NCBI GenBank assembly: GCA_963931925.1
Contig: OZ007570.1
Span: 38,910,057-38,974,056 of the forward strand
DNA: 64,000 nt
Source: Onchidella celtica
Lineage: Eukaryota; Mollusca; Gastropoda; Systellommatophora; Onchidiidae
Direction: 5' to 3'
Below the pieces are notes generated by a model that saw only the letters and a list, made by a program, of their open reading frames with translations, was not told where the DNA came from and searched no databases. Shown piece by piece: positions 21,327 through 32,240 of this stretch. Positions within the stretch are counted from its first letter, which is position 1. Each line of letters begins with the position of its first letter. The position numbers and the translations under genes are program-made.

Positions 21327-21670
21327 GGGAACACGATGGTCTAGAGGCAGGGTGCTCGCAGCTCATGCCGAAGGTACGGGGCTCGATGCCTGGTCGGTGC
21401 AGGCATGGACCTTTTTTTCGGGGGGGGGGGGAGGAATTCCTGTCCCTGATCCTGTGGCAGATATGATCGGGCGCCTAGTCTTCTCGGATAAGGACGAAAA
21501 ACTGAGAGGGCCCGTGTACAGGCTGCGCACGTTAAGGATACCTTGGCTGCTGAAAAGCGAGAGGGTTTGGGTGATCAAAGCCGCTGCCCGGGAAAAACTC
21601 TAAAAAAACTAATCGCTATCACAAAAACACCCAGAAATAAGAACAAGAAGATGCTAAGGGTAGCGAACCG
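21327..21670 (+). mobile_element. SINE-1, full-length copy with 10-bp duplication
   Basis: The reference copy for the family, 344 bp, on the plus strand. The tRNA head starts gggaacacgatggtctagag (A-box tggtctagagg) with a weakened B-box (gggctcgatgcctgg) at about 21379-21393. The body has ggataaggacgaaaaac and gtgtacaggctgcgcacg; the tail is rich in acaag/agaac. Both ends are set by a perfect 10-bp target duplication. It has no coding capacity; it would need a LINE's enzymes. Confidence 0.85.
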
Positions 21671-21680
21671 GCTGAGCTAT
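21671..21680 (+). repeat. Target duplication of SINE-1, right
   Basis: GCTGAGCTAT, identical to 21317-21326. Confidence 0.85.
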
Positions 21681-21849
21681 TTAATTAATAGCTGTGCTCT
21701 AGCTGAGGTCAAGGTTTGAGTGATGGATGGACCACGTAGAAGGCTACATGGGCTAGAAAGTAGAAACACGTGAGCTCCAACCATGAGCGGTGAAAAATTT
21801 CAGGAAGTATTCCCCGTGCCCGAATAGTAGTTAATGTTTTGCGTGTCAT

Positions 21850-22475
21850 ATTGTGACACTGCCCTCTGCAATTCTCCTCAACAAGACATTATTTGTGTTT
21901 TTGTATTTTGTTTACTTCTTTAATCCCCTAGTGACATTACAGCTCAGTATCAACTGGAGGAGGCACATCGTCGCCACAATGCAGCGCCGGTCTGTGTTGC
22001 TTTTGGAGGGGGGGGGGGGATGATTTTGATTTTGCCCCGGCAGTGGCCTGTTAGGCCTGCACTCATCGATTTCCAACTGTCACCGTGTCTTTAACGTGCG
22101 CTACGTGTATACAGGCCCTCCGAGTCCTTATCCGAGGAGACTAGGTGCTCGATCCTACCTACTATAGGATCAGGGACAGGAAAATATGAGAAAAATCATT
22201 CAACATGCCTGTTCTGATCGGTATACGGGCCCAGTACCTTCGGCATGAGAGGCGAGCACTTTGCCTCTAGATCAGCGCTGCGTGTCCCACGTGTCATTAT
22301 CGCTATATATACGAGTATTATGTGCCATATTTTACAAAGGTTCCATGCCATATTGCTTTGTGTAGTGATGCATTAGATGTGTGTACCATGATTGTATGTG
22401 CGCTTAAACGCTATATGATAGTGAATTCCCTTCATCGGATAGAAAACTGCTTTTTATCTTGTCTTATCTTTCAAG
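21850..22475 (+). mobile_element. LINE/SINE tail E, interrupted by SINE-1
   Basis: Pieces match the repeat at 40186-40790 and 44935-45370: ctcctcaacaagaca at about 21872, gtgccatattttac and gatgcattagatgtgtgtac at 22322-22390, and a decayed (TTATC)n end at about 22450-22475. The SINE-1 copy at 22018 sits between the two pieces. The tail with TTATC/TTATCT repeats resembles 3' ends of non-LTR elements. It is a relic with no ORF. Confidence 0.6.
22018..22288 (-). mobile_element. SINE-1 copy, 3'-truncated
   Basis: The tRNA head is at the right end (rc of gcctctagatcag...gtgtccc) and the body motifs tttaacgtgcgctacgtg and cttatccgaggagactaggt are clear. The 3' tail is missing and the left edge meets an 11-bp G-run at 22009. 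Confidence 0.75.
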
Positions 22476-22480
22476 CATAG

Positions 22481-23254
22481 GGTTAAAGTTCTCTCTCTGT
22501 GTCATTTCTCAACAAGGAAAATGACCTTCTGGTACATCATCATACTATAACGGAGCTAAGGGTGAAAGTTCTGCCCTCAAAGGCCCTTTTTGGGGGGGCT
22601 CCAAAACTCTGGAAACATTCTCGTCGCCAATAACTCGACTTGTTGCAAACTCTGGGTAGTTTATTCATTTTGCATAATTCACACGTAAAATTCGCAACAA
22701 CCACTTCCGACTTCATGCTTTTAAACAGGGACATGCTATTTTGATCTATTTTTAGTACGGTGACGCAATTTCCCGCATCGTTCATTCGCTGACTGAAGGA
22801 AGCAAATTGTGGATTAACGAAAACATGAGTCGCCTGTAAACTTTAGCGAAAAGGGATAAAATAACCAGAGTTGGCGCGAAATCCGAGTCGATACTGATTC
22901 TGTCATTGTATTTCATTGTCTGTGGAAGGAACTTGACTTGGTGGCCTAGACCTAGATTATTATAAGTAATAAAGGTATTTCTCCCGGGCAGGGCCGGGTA
23001 ACTCGGCTCGTACATGTAACGGAAGAAAAGAGGAAGGAAGTGGCAGGTCCTTGGGGAGTTAATTACCACGCATGGTATCATTAAGCAAAATAATAAAGGA
23101 GAGATGACAAAAGAAAGACACATGCGATAGTGAAGAAAGGGGGCGATCTGTAAATCGGTTAATTACGTAAGAATCAGTGAATCAGCTAAAAAATGGGGTA
23201 CTTACTACTAATTAACAAAAGAGTCACACATGCTGTCGCACTAAAATTATTGTG
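22481..23254. other. Unassigned spacer
   Basis: Two adjacent minus-strand frames (22785-22540 and 23123-22782) show no recognisable domain and their codon use looks random. I call no gene. Confidence 0.3.
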
Positions 23255-23612
23255 TCATTCTCTTTCTCTCTGTCTAGTTGCCTCGATGGCTTTGTCTCTC
23301 TCTTTCTATTTCTCTCTCTCTCGCGCGCGCGCTCTCCCTATGTATTTCCTTCTTTTTTGTCTGTCTCGCACTCTCTCTATCTCTCTGTCTCTTTCTCCCG
23401 TTTCTGTCAGTCTGTCGCTCTCTCTTTCTCTCTCGCTTTTTGTCTGCCCATCCATCCATTCATCCATTCATCCATCCATACATTCGTCCATCCATTCATC
23501 CATCCATCCATCCATCCATACATTCGTCCATCCATTCATCCATTCATCCATCCACCCATCCGTCCATCCACCCATCCATCCATCCACCCATCCATCCATC
23601 CATCAGTATATC
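23255..23612 (+). repeat. CT-rich tract followed by CATC/CATT array
   Basis: Imperfect (CT)n at 23255-23440, with a short (CG)n at about 23320-23330, then a compound tetranucleotide array (CATC, CATT, CACC) at 23446-23603. The His-Pro-Ser-Ile ORFs in all three frames are spurious. Confidence 0.92.
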
Positions 23613-23984
23613 TTTTTATTCTCGTATTATCCATTGAATCCCAACCCTTTTCTCGTTTGATCTTAGCGGTAAATGCTCATTACGAGAGTTAACATGACAA
23701 TAAGTTGACTGGTAAAAAAAATGTTAACCAACTGGACAGTCAATTTTCACGTGTCTTTTGTGATACGGACCAGTATATAAATATGTTTCTGACTGTGAGA
23801 TATAGCGGAACACAAAATGAATCATTAAAAGGCGTGACGATGCGAAAGATTAAAACTACTAAACAATGAGGCATAATTTATTTTGCATATTAATTTCCGT
23901 AATTCAAGTTTGATACGAAATATAACACACGGCTGTGTGTATCACCATGGTCAGTCCAAGTTGTCGAGCATAAAAAAAGAATTT

Positions 23985-24385
23985 AATTGATATCATGAAA
24001 AGAAACCCATTTGATGGTCACAATAATTTAACTGATGTGACAGGATACGTATTTGATTGCCGCAATAATTTAATTGGCGTCATGAAATGGAAAGTATTTG
24101 ATTGTCACAATAATTTAATTGTTATCATGAAATGGAAGGTCTTTGATTGACACAATAATTTAATTGGTGTCATGAAATGGAAAGTATTTGATTGTCACAA
24201 TAATTTAACTGACAGCAATGAAATGGAAAGTATTTAATTGTCGCAATAATTTAACTGACATCAATGAAATGGAAAGTATTTGATTGCCCCAAGACTTTAT
24301 GGATGCCGTCACAGGATAGGTATTTGATTGTCGCAATAATTTAATTGATATCATGAAATGAAAACATATTTGATTGTTACAATAA
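23985..24385 (+). repeat. 45-bp minisatellite
   Basis: About nine copies of a unit anchored by cacaataatttaattg and atgaaatggaaagtatttga. Anchor positions 24063, 24108, 24153, 24198 and 24244 give a 45-46-bp period. Units towards both ends have more changes. Confidence 0.9.
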
Positions 24386-24966
24386 CGCATCATCACTAAG
24401 GAAGAGTAAGCTTAGCTCCTTTCCTTGTGCCTCATGGGACCGCGGTCTTTAACAAGTAAATTATAGCAGAATAATTATTGAGAATATCATGGATGGATAA
24501 AAAGTTAGATGAGTCAGTCTTGAGAGACCCTAATCTGAAAAGATCATTAATTAAACCAACAAGACATTGGCAACTGAAATTTCTAGGGCACACCTGTCGC
24601 CTCGCCTCAGGAGCCTCGAACATCTAGCAGTCACAGAGAAAATCGAAGGCAGGGAAAAGCAGGGGTAGACAGAGAAATACTTTCACTGAAAGTCTTAATT
24701 CATGGACAACAAATAAACGTCACAACAGCAACTCCTCCTTGAGGTTGGCTAATGACAGATCCGAGTGGAGAGCCATGACCGCCAATGTCTGTTCCAGACA
24801 GGGCAACTGATGATGATGATACAGCAGTTCAATGACCACAGCTCAGTATATTCTGTATTCGGCTTTGTAATTGGACTGACGCTCCCTGGCAAGAGCCTGT
24901 CGCAAGACCCAGGCGAACTGTGGGTATCGTCCCTTAAGACAGACTGACGTCATAATATTAATATCA
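24386..24966. other. Unassigned spacer
   Basis: No repeat partner and no supported ORF. Confidence 0.3.
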
Positions 24967-25201
24967 GTGGATCTGGTGAAATCGGGCTAAAGGTGAAAAG
25001 ACCTAATTCCTGAGAAAATGCCTCCAACGAAGGAAACATTTTCTGTGGTAGCTGAGGTTTGCTTATAAAATAAATTTTTGGCCATTTTTCTGCATCCAAT
25101 TAAAATATTTTGCTTGAAATCGTCTTTAAAATATTTTACTTTGATTTTCTAAAGAGACATAAAAATTTGACCTTAAGCCCGATTTCGCCAGATCCACTCA
25201 C
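24967..25201 (-). mobile_element. MITE-B copy, reverse orientation
   Basis: Ends gtggatctggtgaaatcggg and ttaagcccgatttcgccaga then ccactcac form an inverted pair. The inner blocks are inverted relative to the copies at 751 and 42482 (tttgcttataa, aaatattttgcttga). Confidence 0.8.
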
Positions 25202-25556
25202 AAGTTATAAGAATGGCTTATTAAGTTGTGAAGTGATTCATGTTCCATTTCTCTTGATTTCCCTCGAGGCTTGGTCTAAATAGAATTCATCAGAGTGAAA
25301 TGCACTTTAACATTATAAGCTTAATTTGACAACGTCGACTCACATCGCTGTCTCCCTTATGCGTCCACAAATGGTGTTAGAAAGGGTTTTATATTACATA
25401 TTAACAGCATTTTATTGAATAAATATAGGCTCTTTGAAACCGACCTCGTGCATGTCAGCTCCTGACGTTTGGGAATAGGAAAGGTGAATAATATGTAGAG
25501 AAGTGGATAGTTTAATGCTACTGATGATAGTACATGACATTCATATGGCCCTCCAT
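25202..25556. other. Unassigned spacer
   Basis: Nothing recognised. Confidence 0.35.
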
Positions 25557-26062
25557 ACTAAGCTCTGTACAACATGACCAATTCTCCACCCTAAGCTCTG
25601 AACTCTGTATAACATGACAAATGCTTCACCCTAGGTTCTGAGATCTGGACAACGTGACCAATACTCCAAACTGGGCTCTGAGCTCTTTACAACATGACCA
25701 ATGCTCCACCTTAGGCTCTGGGCTCTATACAACATTACCAATGCTTCACCCTAAGCTCTGAGCTCTGTACAACATGACCAGTGCTCCACCCTATGCTCTG
25801 AGCTCTGTGCAACATGACCAGTGCTCCATCCTAAGCTCTGATCTCTGTGCAACATGACCAGTGCTCCACCCTAAGCTCTGATCTCTGTGCAACATGACCA
25901 GTGCTCCACCCTAAGCTCTGATCTCTGTGCAACATGACCAGTGCTCCACCCTAAGCTCTGATCTCTGTGCAACATGACCAGTGCTCCACCCTAAGCTGTG
26001 AGCTCTGTGCAACATGACCAGTGCTCCACCCTAAGCTCTGATCTCTGTGCAACATGACCAGT
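25557..26062 (+). repeat. 40-bp minisatellite
   Basis: About 12.5 copies of gctctgatctctgtgcaaca plus tgaccagtgctccaccctaa. Units from about 25800 to 26062 are nearly identical; units to the left diverge, which suggests growth at the right side. The minus-strand ORF that overlaps its right edge is not supported as a gene. Confidence 0.92.
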
Positions 26063-26769
26063 GGGAAATGGGTTGGTGATATCGTAGGTATGAAAGATGA
26101 CACATGGACGAGGCGTTGCACTGAATGGGGGCCTACGAAAGGAAAGAGAACAAGAGATCATACTTCCACTAAATCTCACAAGTGCACACAAATCAGATTT
26201 AAAAACGTGGTGGGCATGACAACGTGACTCTTCAACTGACATTTAAAAAGTCATAAATTTGTCCTGACTCTCTCAAAGTCGGAGGCAGAGAATTCCAAAC
26301 CTCTGTGCTTTTCTAGGTTTTCTGTGATTTCAAAAGATTTGTTCACACAAAGAAAATAATGTGGATGATTCTTGTTACCTGAGCCGTACAAGTTTATTAT
26401 AATAATGGCACTTTTGAGATAAAAGACATTGATGGATATAACATACAAGCATATCCTAATGTCTTTATGCTTCTAGACAACAATGCCGGTAGCGGTAACT
26501 TGATGCCATAAGAAATTCCCCCTCAATGTCCTTGGGTCTTTGGTGAGGAAAAAGGCAGACATTGTAAAACGTTGATAGAAAATTTTACGAAATTACGATT
26601 TGGTTTATTCGGGTTTCTGAATTGTAAATTGCGCCGACAAGAGCATGATTGTTTTCCCCCAAGCGCTCAATTTACAAGACGGCTATTAAATGGACTCTTA
26701 ATGTCCTGCAATAGCATTTGCCCTTCGCTTTGAAACCGCTGTTGCTGGCTTCTTCGATGCTATTATCAA
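26063..26769. other. Unassigned spacer
   Basis: Short frames only; no repeat partner seen. Confidence 0.3.
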
Positions 26770-27154
26770 AATGAGAATTGGGCCGGCACGTTTCATTACC
26801 TTTTTTATTCAAGCATTGCTTGAAGCTGGGACAGGAGCAGTGGGCGGAGAAGAATGAACGCAGGAAGCAGGTAGCAGAAACAATTGCTGAGCTAGATGTG
26901 AAGACCTCCAAATGCAGCAAACTGTCACAGACCCTGCCGCTCAAGGATCGGACTGCGCAGTCACAGCAGGCGCTGCAGCGACACGAAATAACGCGTCATG
27001 GGCGCACGATCCATTGTCTCTGAAGATAGGAGAAGGCCAACCAACTAACCCACTCAAGCATCAGGGAAAAGTCATGAGGAAAACTGTAATAAACCGTGTT
27101 GTACGCTGTCAGTTATCCAGCTGTCCTTCTTCCATCGTAGAAAAGCACTGCTAA
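26770..27154 (+). other. Possible exon region, not identified
   Basis: The GC level rises here and two overlapping plus frames (26778-27023 and 26912-27154) plus a minus frame (26944-26672) stay open. The first plus frame has a polar, Gln/Glu/Lys-rich stretch (about residues 17-60) that could form a helix. There is no known domain, no clear splice site pair and no second exon. I treat it as unresolved. Confidence 0.15.
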
Positions 27155-27251
27155 GAGCAGCTTCTGGGATGACCAAGTAAATAGTGTTGACAGGGAGGGC
27201 GATCAGAAAATTACCTTAGATTCGTCATACACTAAAGGGGGGTTCATATCG

Positions 27252-27439
27252 AGCCCGGACTGGTACAATCAACTGGTGGCAGACAAAAAGAGCACACCAT
27301 AATTTCCTATATTATTTTCTCTTAGTAAATCCTGGAAGATCCAGTCGTACCAAGCCCGTCAGACAGTCATCCTGTGCCATCATTTCTTGAGTGTACACTT
27401 TACTGGCAGCAACTAACTGGTCGTGAAGTTACGGGCTTA
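27252..27439. mobile_element. MITE-L copy
   Basis: Inverted ends: agcccggactggtac on the left and gtgaagttacgggctt on the right, with shared inner text (cataatttcctat, tagtaaatcc, catcatttcttg) also present at 44141-44310. About 188 bp; no ORF. Confidence 0.7.
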
Positions 27440-27457
27440 GTTAGTTACGATACTTCT

Positions 27458-27714
27458 CTACCTTAGTTCTTGTTTGTTCCAACCCCACTTTTTGCACACC
27501 TGAGAAATTCGACGTTAAACCTTTGCAGCTTCAGTGCATGCATTACGAAAAGGAGTGAGAATACATCGGACCCGTGAAACAGCTTGATAAGCGCCACAAC
27601 TCATTTAAAACAAGTGTCATAGTGTGCATTTGTTATATCTTTTCTACATACCAAAAAGATATAGAGTTTTGTTTTTCAGAAAATGGAGCTAGAATAAACA
27701 AGAACTAAGATTTG
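27458..27714 (-). mobile_element. MITE-G copy
   Basis: The left end is taccttagttcttgtttg and the right end ataaacaagaactaaga. The inner block gagaaattcgacgttaaac and gtgaaacagcttgataagcg match the copy at 3043. It lies about 20 bp from MITE-L. Confidence 0.8.
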
Positions 27715-27907
27715 GTATAGAGAATTGCAAGCGAGGAGGAGGAAGAGATTGAAATGAAAGAATCAAACCATCCTGCACTGGTATTATGGTGTCAGATAGC
27801 GAAATGACTAAATATCACACAAACCTCCCTCAGGGCAGAAAGATTTTTGTTCTAAATGTCTTTGGGTTTGTTTGCGCCTATTCGCACAATAATTGAAGGG
27901 GTTCGAA

Positions 27908-28349
27908 TTACTGGTCGTGTCCACAGCATCCTCTCCGCTCCGCTCAGGTACTTTACGGAAAATGACGTATGGCAAAGTGAAACACCCTTTGTGGTCTTGT
28001 CCATAGCATCCGTTCCGCTCCTCTATTTTACGGAAAAATGACGTATGACAAAGTAGAACACCATTTGTGGTCTTGTCCATAGCATCCGCTCAGCTACTTT
28101 ACGGAAAATGACGTATGGCAAAGTGAAACACCCTTTGTGGTCTTGTCCACAGCATCCGCTCCGGCCCGCTATTTTACGAAAAAATGACGTATAACAAAGC
28201 AAAACACCCTTTGCCTCTATAGCGGTGTGGAGCGGAGCGGAACGGATGCTGTGGACAGGTATACGGAGGCAAGGAGTGTTTCACTTTTTCAGGCGCCATT
28301 TTCCGTAAAAGTAGCGGAGCGGAGCGGATGCTTTGGACAAGACCAGTTA
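27908..28349. mobile_element. MITE-H composite: four direct modules and an inverted end
   Basis: The left half has four direct modules that begin at gtcca(c/t)agcatcc (27919, 27999, 28075, 28145; spacings 80, 76 and 70 bp). Each holds a TTTTACGGAAAATGACGTAT-like core and caaag...caccctttg. The right half is inverted: ggatgctgtggacagg near 28240 and ggatgctttggacaag near 28330, with ttccgtaaaagtagcggagc. The ends ttactggtc/gaccagtta are inverted. It looks like a MITE grown by tandem amplification of its end. Confidence 0.75.
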
Positions 28350-28505
28350 GAAAGGATCTAAGTGCCGTTTAACTGCTTTTGAGGGAAAAAAAAAAGCAAA
28401 AAACATTTCAATGTAAACCAATCGAATTTAATAAACGTTTGCAGCACTGACATTAACTCTTCACGTAAATCATTAAAATATTAAATTCGACTGATTTTAT
28501 TATAG

Positions 28506-28960
28506 CAGCGGTTCGCAACGTGGGCGGTATAACCCCCCCCCCCTCTCCCACGGAGGTGCGAATTTGATTTCCGGGGGGGGGGGGCGAAAACGAAGAAACG
28601 GGCTACGAGTGGGCGAAAACGACGAAAGGGGCGATAGAGAGGGGCGAGAACAGTCATGAATGAAGGGCGTCTTTGGGGCAAAATAGGGGGCAACCACTGA
28701 CTTGTTCGAGAGCACACGTGGATGGTGTTTAGGAACAGAAGAGGCCTATTTCTTTTAATGTATTTGATGAAGGATCATTTATGTTTTATAATGAATAATC
28801 AACAGGCCTATTGTCATCAACAAGGCTGTCTTCTTGTGAAATGTATCTACTGGGTTTGAGCAGGAATTTTGGGGGTGGGCTGGGGTGAGAGGAGGTGGGG
28901 TGGGGTGGGGGGGGGGGGAGCCTAAGGGGGCGATTGCCTGAAAAAGGTTGAGAATCACTA
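28506..28960. mobile_element. Non-autonomous hAT (Charlie-like) element
   Basis: Ends cagcggttcgcaac and gttgagaatcacta are imperfect inverted repeats of the CAGNGGTTCTCAACC type known from Charlie-like hAT elements. Sub-terminal G/C runs (28537-28545, 28568-28580, 28905-28918) match the usual run of Gs inside such ends. The interior (about 28700-28860) is AT-rich and non-coding. The flanking bases are too worn to name an 8-bp duplication. Confidence 0.7.
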
Positions 28961-29869
28961 GTTTATACTGAAATGATGTTCTTTTTTATTTTTCTCAAAG
29001 GTAGTCAATGGGCACTTAGATCCCTTCTCATCCTAAACCCCCTCAATTTATTGTGAGAATCTGAAACCGTGAAACAAAAACAACAACAACAGCGAACAAC
29101 TGCTCGCCGTGTTCAAATCTCTGCGAAAATACCCATCTTTAGAAAGCTTACTAGGTCGCCAACTCGACCAGTCAGCAAAGCCATTATAATCTCCGGTTCC
29201 CCCGTCGGCCTGGAGCCACCACCGACCACGTCCGTCTCTCCTCCGCCCGTGCTCCCCGCAATCCGTGGGTCAATGGGTCTCTCATTCCGACAATGTCGAT
29301 GTTCTGGGAGTCTGGAATAAAATGTCGTAAGAGTGTCATGTTTACTATCTTAATAGGCCAGCAGAGGATTGTGGATTTGGGAATGTAACCACAGTGTTTT
29401 GGAGTAATTTTCGCTGTTTGCGATGGAAAAGCATTATATTGCACAGCCACTCAAAGGGGTGAGTAATCCACTGTGTCGCGAGAAATGAAGAATAATTGTT
29501 TTGCGTGCCTTGTCTCCGATACATAGTTTTATCTAGGTTTCATTCTGAAAGTACTGTAAATTGTCTCAGTATACAGGATGTGCTTGAAGTCACTTACGAT
29601 AATATCATTTTGACAATAATATTTAAGTAAATATATTTTATTATAGCACACACCAATTTTATTTGAGCTAAATGAAAATTTAATGTACCAAAAAAAAAAA
29701 AATGAACACCATTTATATTTCAGCTATATAGTTGCACCAGATACATTTTTTCTTCACCTTAATAGTCTACACGACAAGTAGTTGCAATATAATTGGTGTA
29801 GGGCCTACTTTTCATTTAGTTGAAATTTAACCGTGTTAATAAAATAATATCTTTCTATACTGGAGCTAG
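28961..29869. other. Spacer with a GC-rich island
   Basis: A GC-rich stretch at about 29130-29320 is open on both strands (plus 29069-29320, minus 29450-29184), which is typical of GC-rich DNA and not of coding by itself. It may be a fragment of a retroelement 5' region. The rest is AT-rich. Confidence 0.25.
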
Positions 29870-30130
29870 AGGGTGAGCTTGTCAGCACCTAAAACTTTAC
29901 GAATACGGGGCCAAAAATTATGAACTTTTGCACACTGCCTCAATTTTTTACTATAAATTGCGTGGACACATCAATTTTTGGGGGGCAAAATATATTTATA
30001 ATTTTGCTTATTTATTTACTGTCTTTGAACCGCGAAAAAAGACATTTTCATTGAGTAGAATGGAAAAGTATGACTGGACATTTGGTTGTGACTGCGTGAC
30101 CAGCGTTGTTGTACTAACGGCACTTTAGCT
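29870..30130. repeat. Possible diverged SINE-2 relic
   Basis: The stretch at about 30037-30105 (attttcattgagtagaatgg, aaaagtatgactgga) resembles the body of SINE-2 at 11590-11640. The match is short and old. Confidence 0.25.
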
Positions 30131-30559
30131 AGCTGTGGTAGGGACACTTTTGGCCCACCTTGGTGTTTTATCTTGTGGATGAATTTCAAGCGCGGAGTTA
30201 TCATATTCTAGATGGACGCATGCCATGTCCGTACGTAAACAGCTGTCCTTGTGGGAACAGAAAGGACAAACGATAAAATTTAATGGCTGCTCCTCTGGTA
30301 CAAATCATTATAATAAGGGCCAATCAGTAAAATAATTATGTTACCGTTAAATACGACCATAAAATATTGCAGTAAGGAGACGAAATGGATGCTTATAACC
30401 TACAATGATATGAAAATGGTGAGACAAGCTAGGTGCACTCATGCAACTCGCTGTCGTATTGCTGTCCTGTCCTAGCTTCATGTTCCTGCTGACCCTGTAG
30501 TAAGACCGAGTGTCGAATAATGTGCGCATCTCCATTCTTTCCAGTAGATTTACAAAAAG
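30131..30559. other. Unassigned spacer
   Basis: The minus-strand frame 30877-30347 spans this area and the MITE-A next to it, so it is not a gene. Confidence 0.35.
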
Positions 30560-30878
30560 GCTGTTTTTACTTGTACATATTATGCAGCCCAAGCGTTTGG
30601 CGCTAGAAACGCGTACGTTTACGTACCTATCCCTAATCATGTTGTTTTCTTCAGCCCTAAATCTCATAAAACCCCTAACCTGCCCCTTCAACATTTCAAC
30701 CAAAAAAAAAACAAGAGGAAAACAAATAGAAAATCTGAAAGAATAATTAATTAAGGCTATTTTGGGGGGGGGGGATTTGGGGGGTGGGGGAAGCTCTCTA
30801 GCTCTGGAATCACAAAAAGGCTTTAAAATACGTACACCTAGCGCTAAACACTTGGAGTACGTACGTGCAGATAACAAC
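30560..30878 (-). mobile_element. MITE-A copy, reverse
   Basis: Blocks run in reverse: ttacttgtacatat, tcatgttg...cctaaatct, the A-run, ctgaaagaataattaattaa, agctctctagctctgg and aaggctttaaaatacgtaca, ending gtgcagataacaac. Confidence 0.8.
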
Positions 30879-31077
30879 GAGCTCTAAAAAAAATGCGACG
30901 CTACCACGCCGCAACAAAGTGTGACTTGACTGTGTGTCTGGGCTAAATGTTTAAGAAATCAATAATCCTGCCGCCTTTGACATTTTGACAACTGTTGGCA
31001 TTTAAAAGTACAGCTACTCACATAATTAAGCTGTTCATCTTTTGCCCTCGGGCGAGGGGTTGTCGTTACTTGACCAT

Positions 31078-31281
31078 AAGGGGTAAGCCAGACCAAGGCC
31101 GGCGTAGACCCCACACTGGTGGCTCGCCACCTAATCATTATACATCACACTAAAACACTACTCGCTGCCCACACCACCGCAGCGATACGGGCCGTGAGTA
31201 GTGTTTTAGTGTGATGCATAATAATTAGACCTTCAGCCACCAATCTGAGGCCTACGCCAGCCTTGGTCTGGTTTACCCCTA
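31078..31281. mobile_element. Fold-back MITE-D, nearly palindromic copy
   Basis: The best copy of the family. Arms of about 90 bp: left aaggggtaagccagaccaag ... atcacactaaaacactactc; right gagtagtgttttagtgtgat ... cttggtctggtttaccccta. The loop is only about 30 bp (cgctgcccacaccaccgcag...). Transcribed RNA would fold into a long hairpin. Related to 18786 and 63481. Confidence 0.85.
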
Positions 31282-31734
31282 AAGCTGGGCGCTGTTACCT
31301 GAGTGTCATAAAGATAAAGTCTCGAGAAAGTTAATAGTCCGGTGCGCACTGTCATAATGTTTTGTCCTATTATCTTTCAATACAATGAACAAATAATTGT
31401 CCTACATTGTTTCCCTATCCTTTGAATTTGAGATTCTGCTGCATTCATTAGACAGCTTGCGACCCAGCGCACTATTCTGAGATGCGGATCGTAATGTGCT
31501 AGTTTTATAAATGTTTTATCAATACTTTCCGAGGCGTATTCAGAAAGTCACGCGCAGCCACAAACGACATATTAAATGTTGGAATAATACTACGTTGTTG
31601 AAGCTGAGCACAATGACAAGTATATTAATGGACAGACAGAAACTAGTATCTGCGTGTGTCCCCCACCACCACAGAATGATACTTCTAGCAATATCTTACA
31701 TTATACAGAAATGGGTTAATATTAAATGTTTCTA
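31282..31734. other. Unassigned spacer
   Basis: Nothing recognised. Confidence 0.3.
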
Positions 31735-32240
31735 TGAGGGCTGTCCTTGGCCGTCCAAAAACTATCACGTTGTCGTTTTTTTTCTTTTTTTTTTTTTACT
31801 GTAACAGTTTTCTTTAATGCAGAATTCCTTTTTGTTTTAACATTATTTCTAAACGTTGAAGATTGTGCCTGGCCGTCCACATTACCACCATCACATTTAT
31901 ATCAGTTATTGCTTTCTTCAGTTCAGAATTCTATTATTATCTTTTTTTTTTTTTATGCCACCTTTCCTTGCCGTCCACGTTTACCACCATGGCACTCACA
32001 ACATTAACTGTGTCCTACGGTAAAGTTGTTTGCCCGTTTGATCATTATTGTAAAGGTTCAAGGCTACCACTAGCCGTCCAAGTTACCACACATGACATTT
32101 ACACTAGTATTTTTTTTTTCTATAGTTTAGATTTTTTTATTTTTTTTTACATGAAAATCGTTTTAAACTCTGAGAGCTGCCCCATCCCGTCCACGTTACT
32201 ATCACGACATTTTAAAGCAGTAACTATTTTCTCAGGGAAA
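31735..32240 (+). repeat. Degenerate ~100-120-bp tandem repeat
   Basis: Five diverged units anchored by (g/c)ccgtccacgttaccac. Anchors fall at 31750, 31872, 31970, 32073 and 32186. Each is followed by a T-run of varying length and often by a cagaattc step. The units are old and unequal, so the array is not being homogenised now. Confidence 0.7.

Noticed and set aside
21841-22297. gcgtgtcat / acgtgtcat as the target duplication of the SINE at 22018
   Set aside because: The left copy is about 170 bp away from the SINE's recognisable end and the text between matches tail E rather than SINE-1.
30347-30877. 176-aa minus-strand frame
   Set aside because: More than half lies in a MITE-A copy and the rest has no motif.
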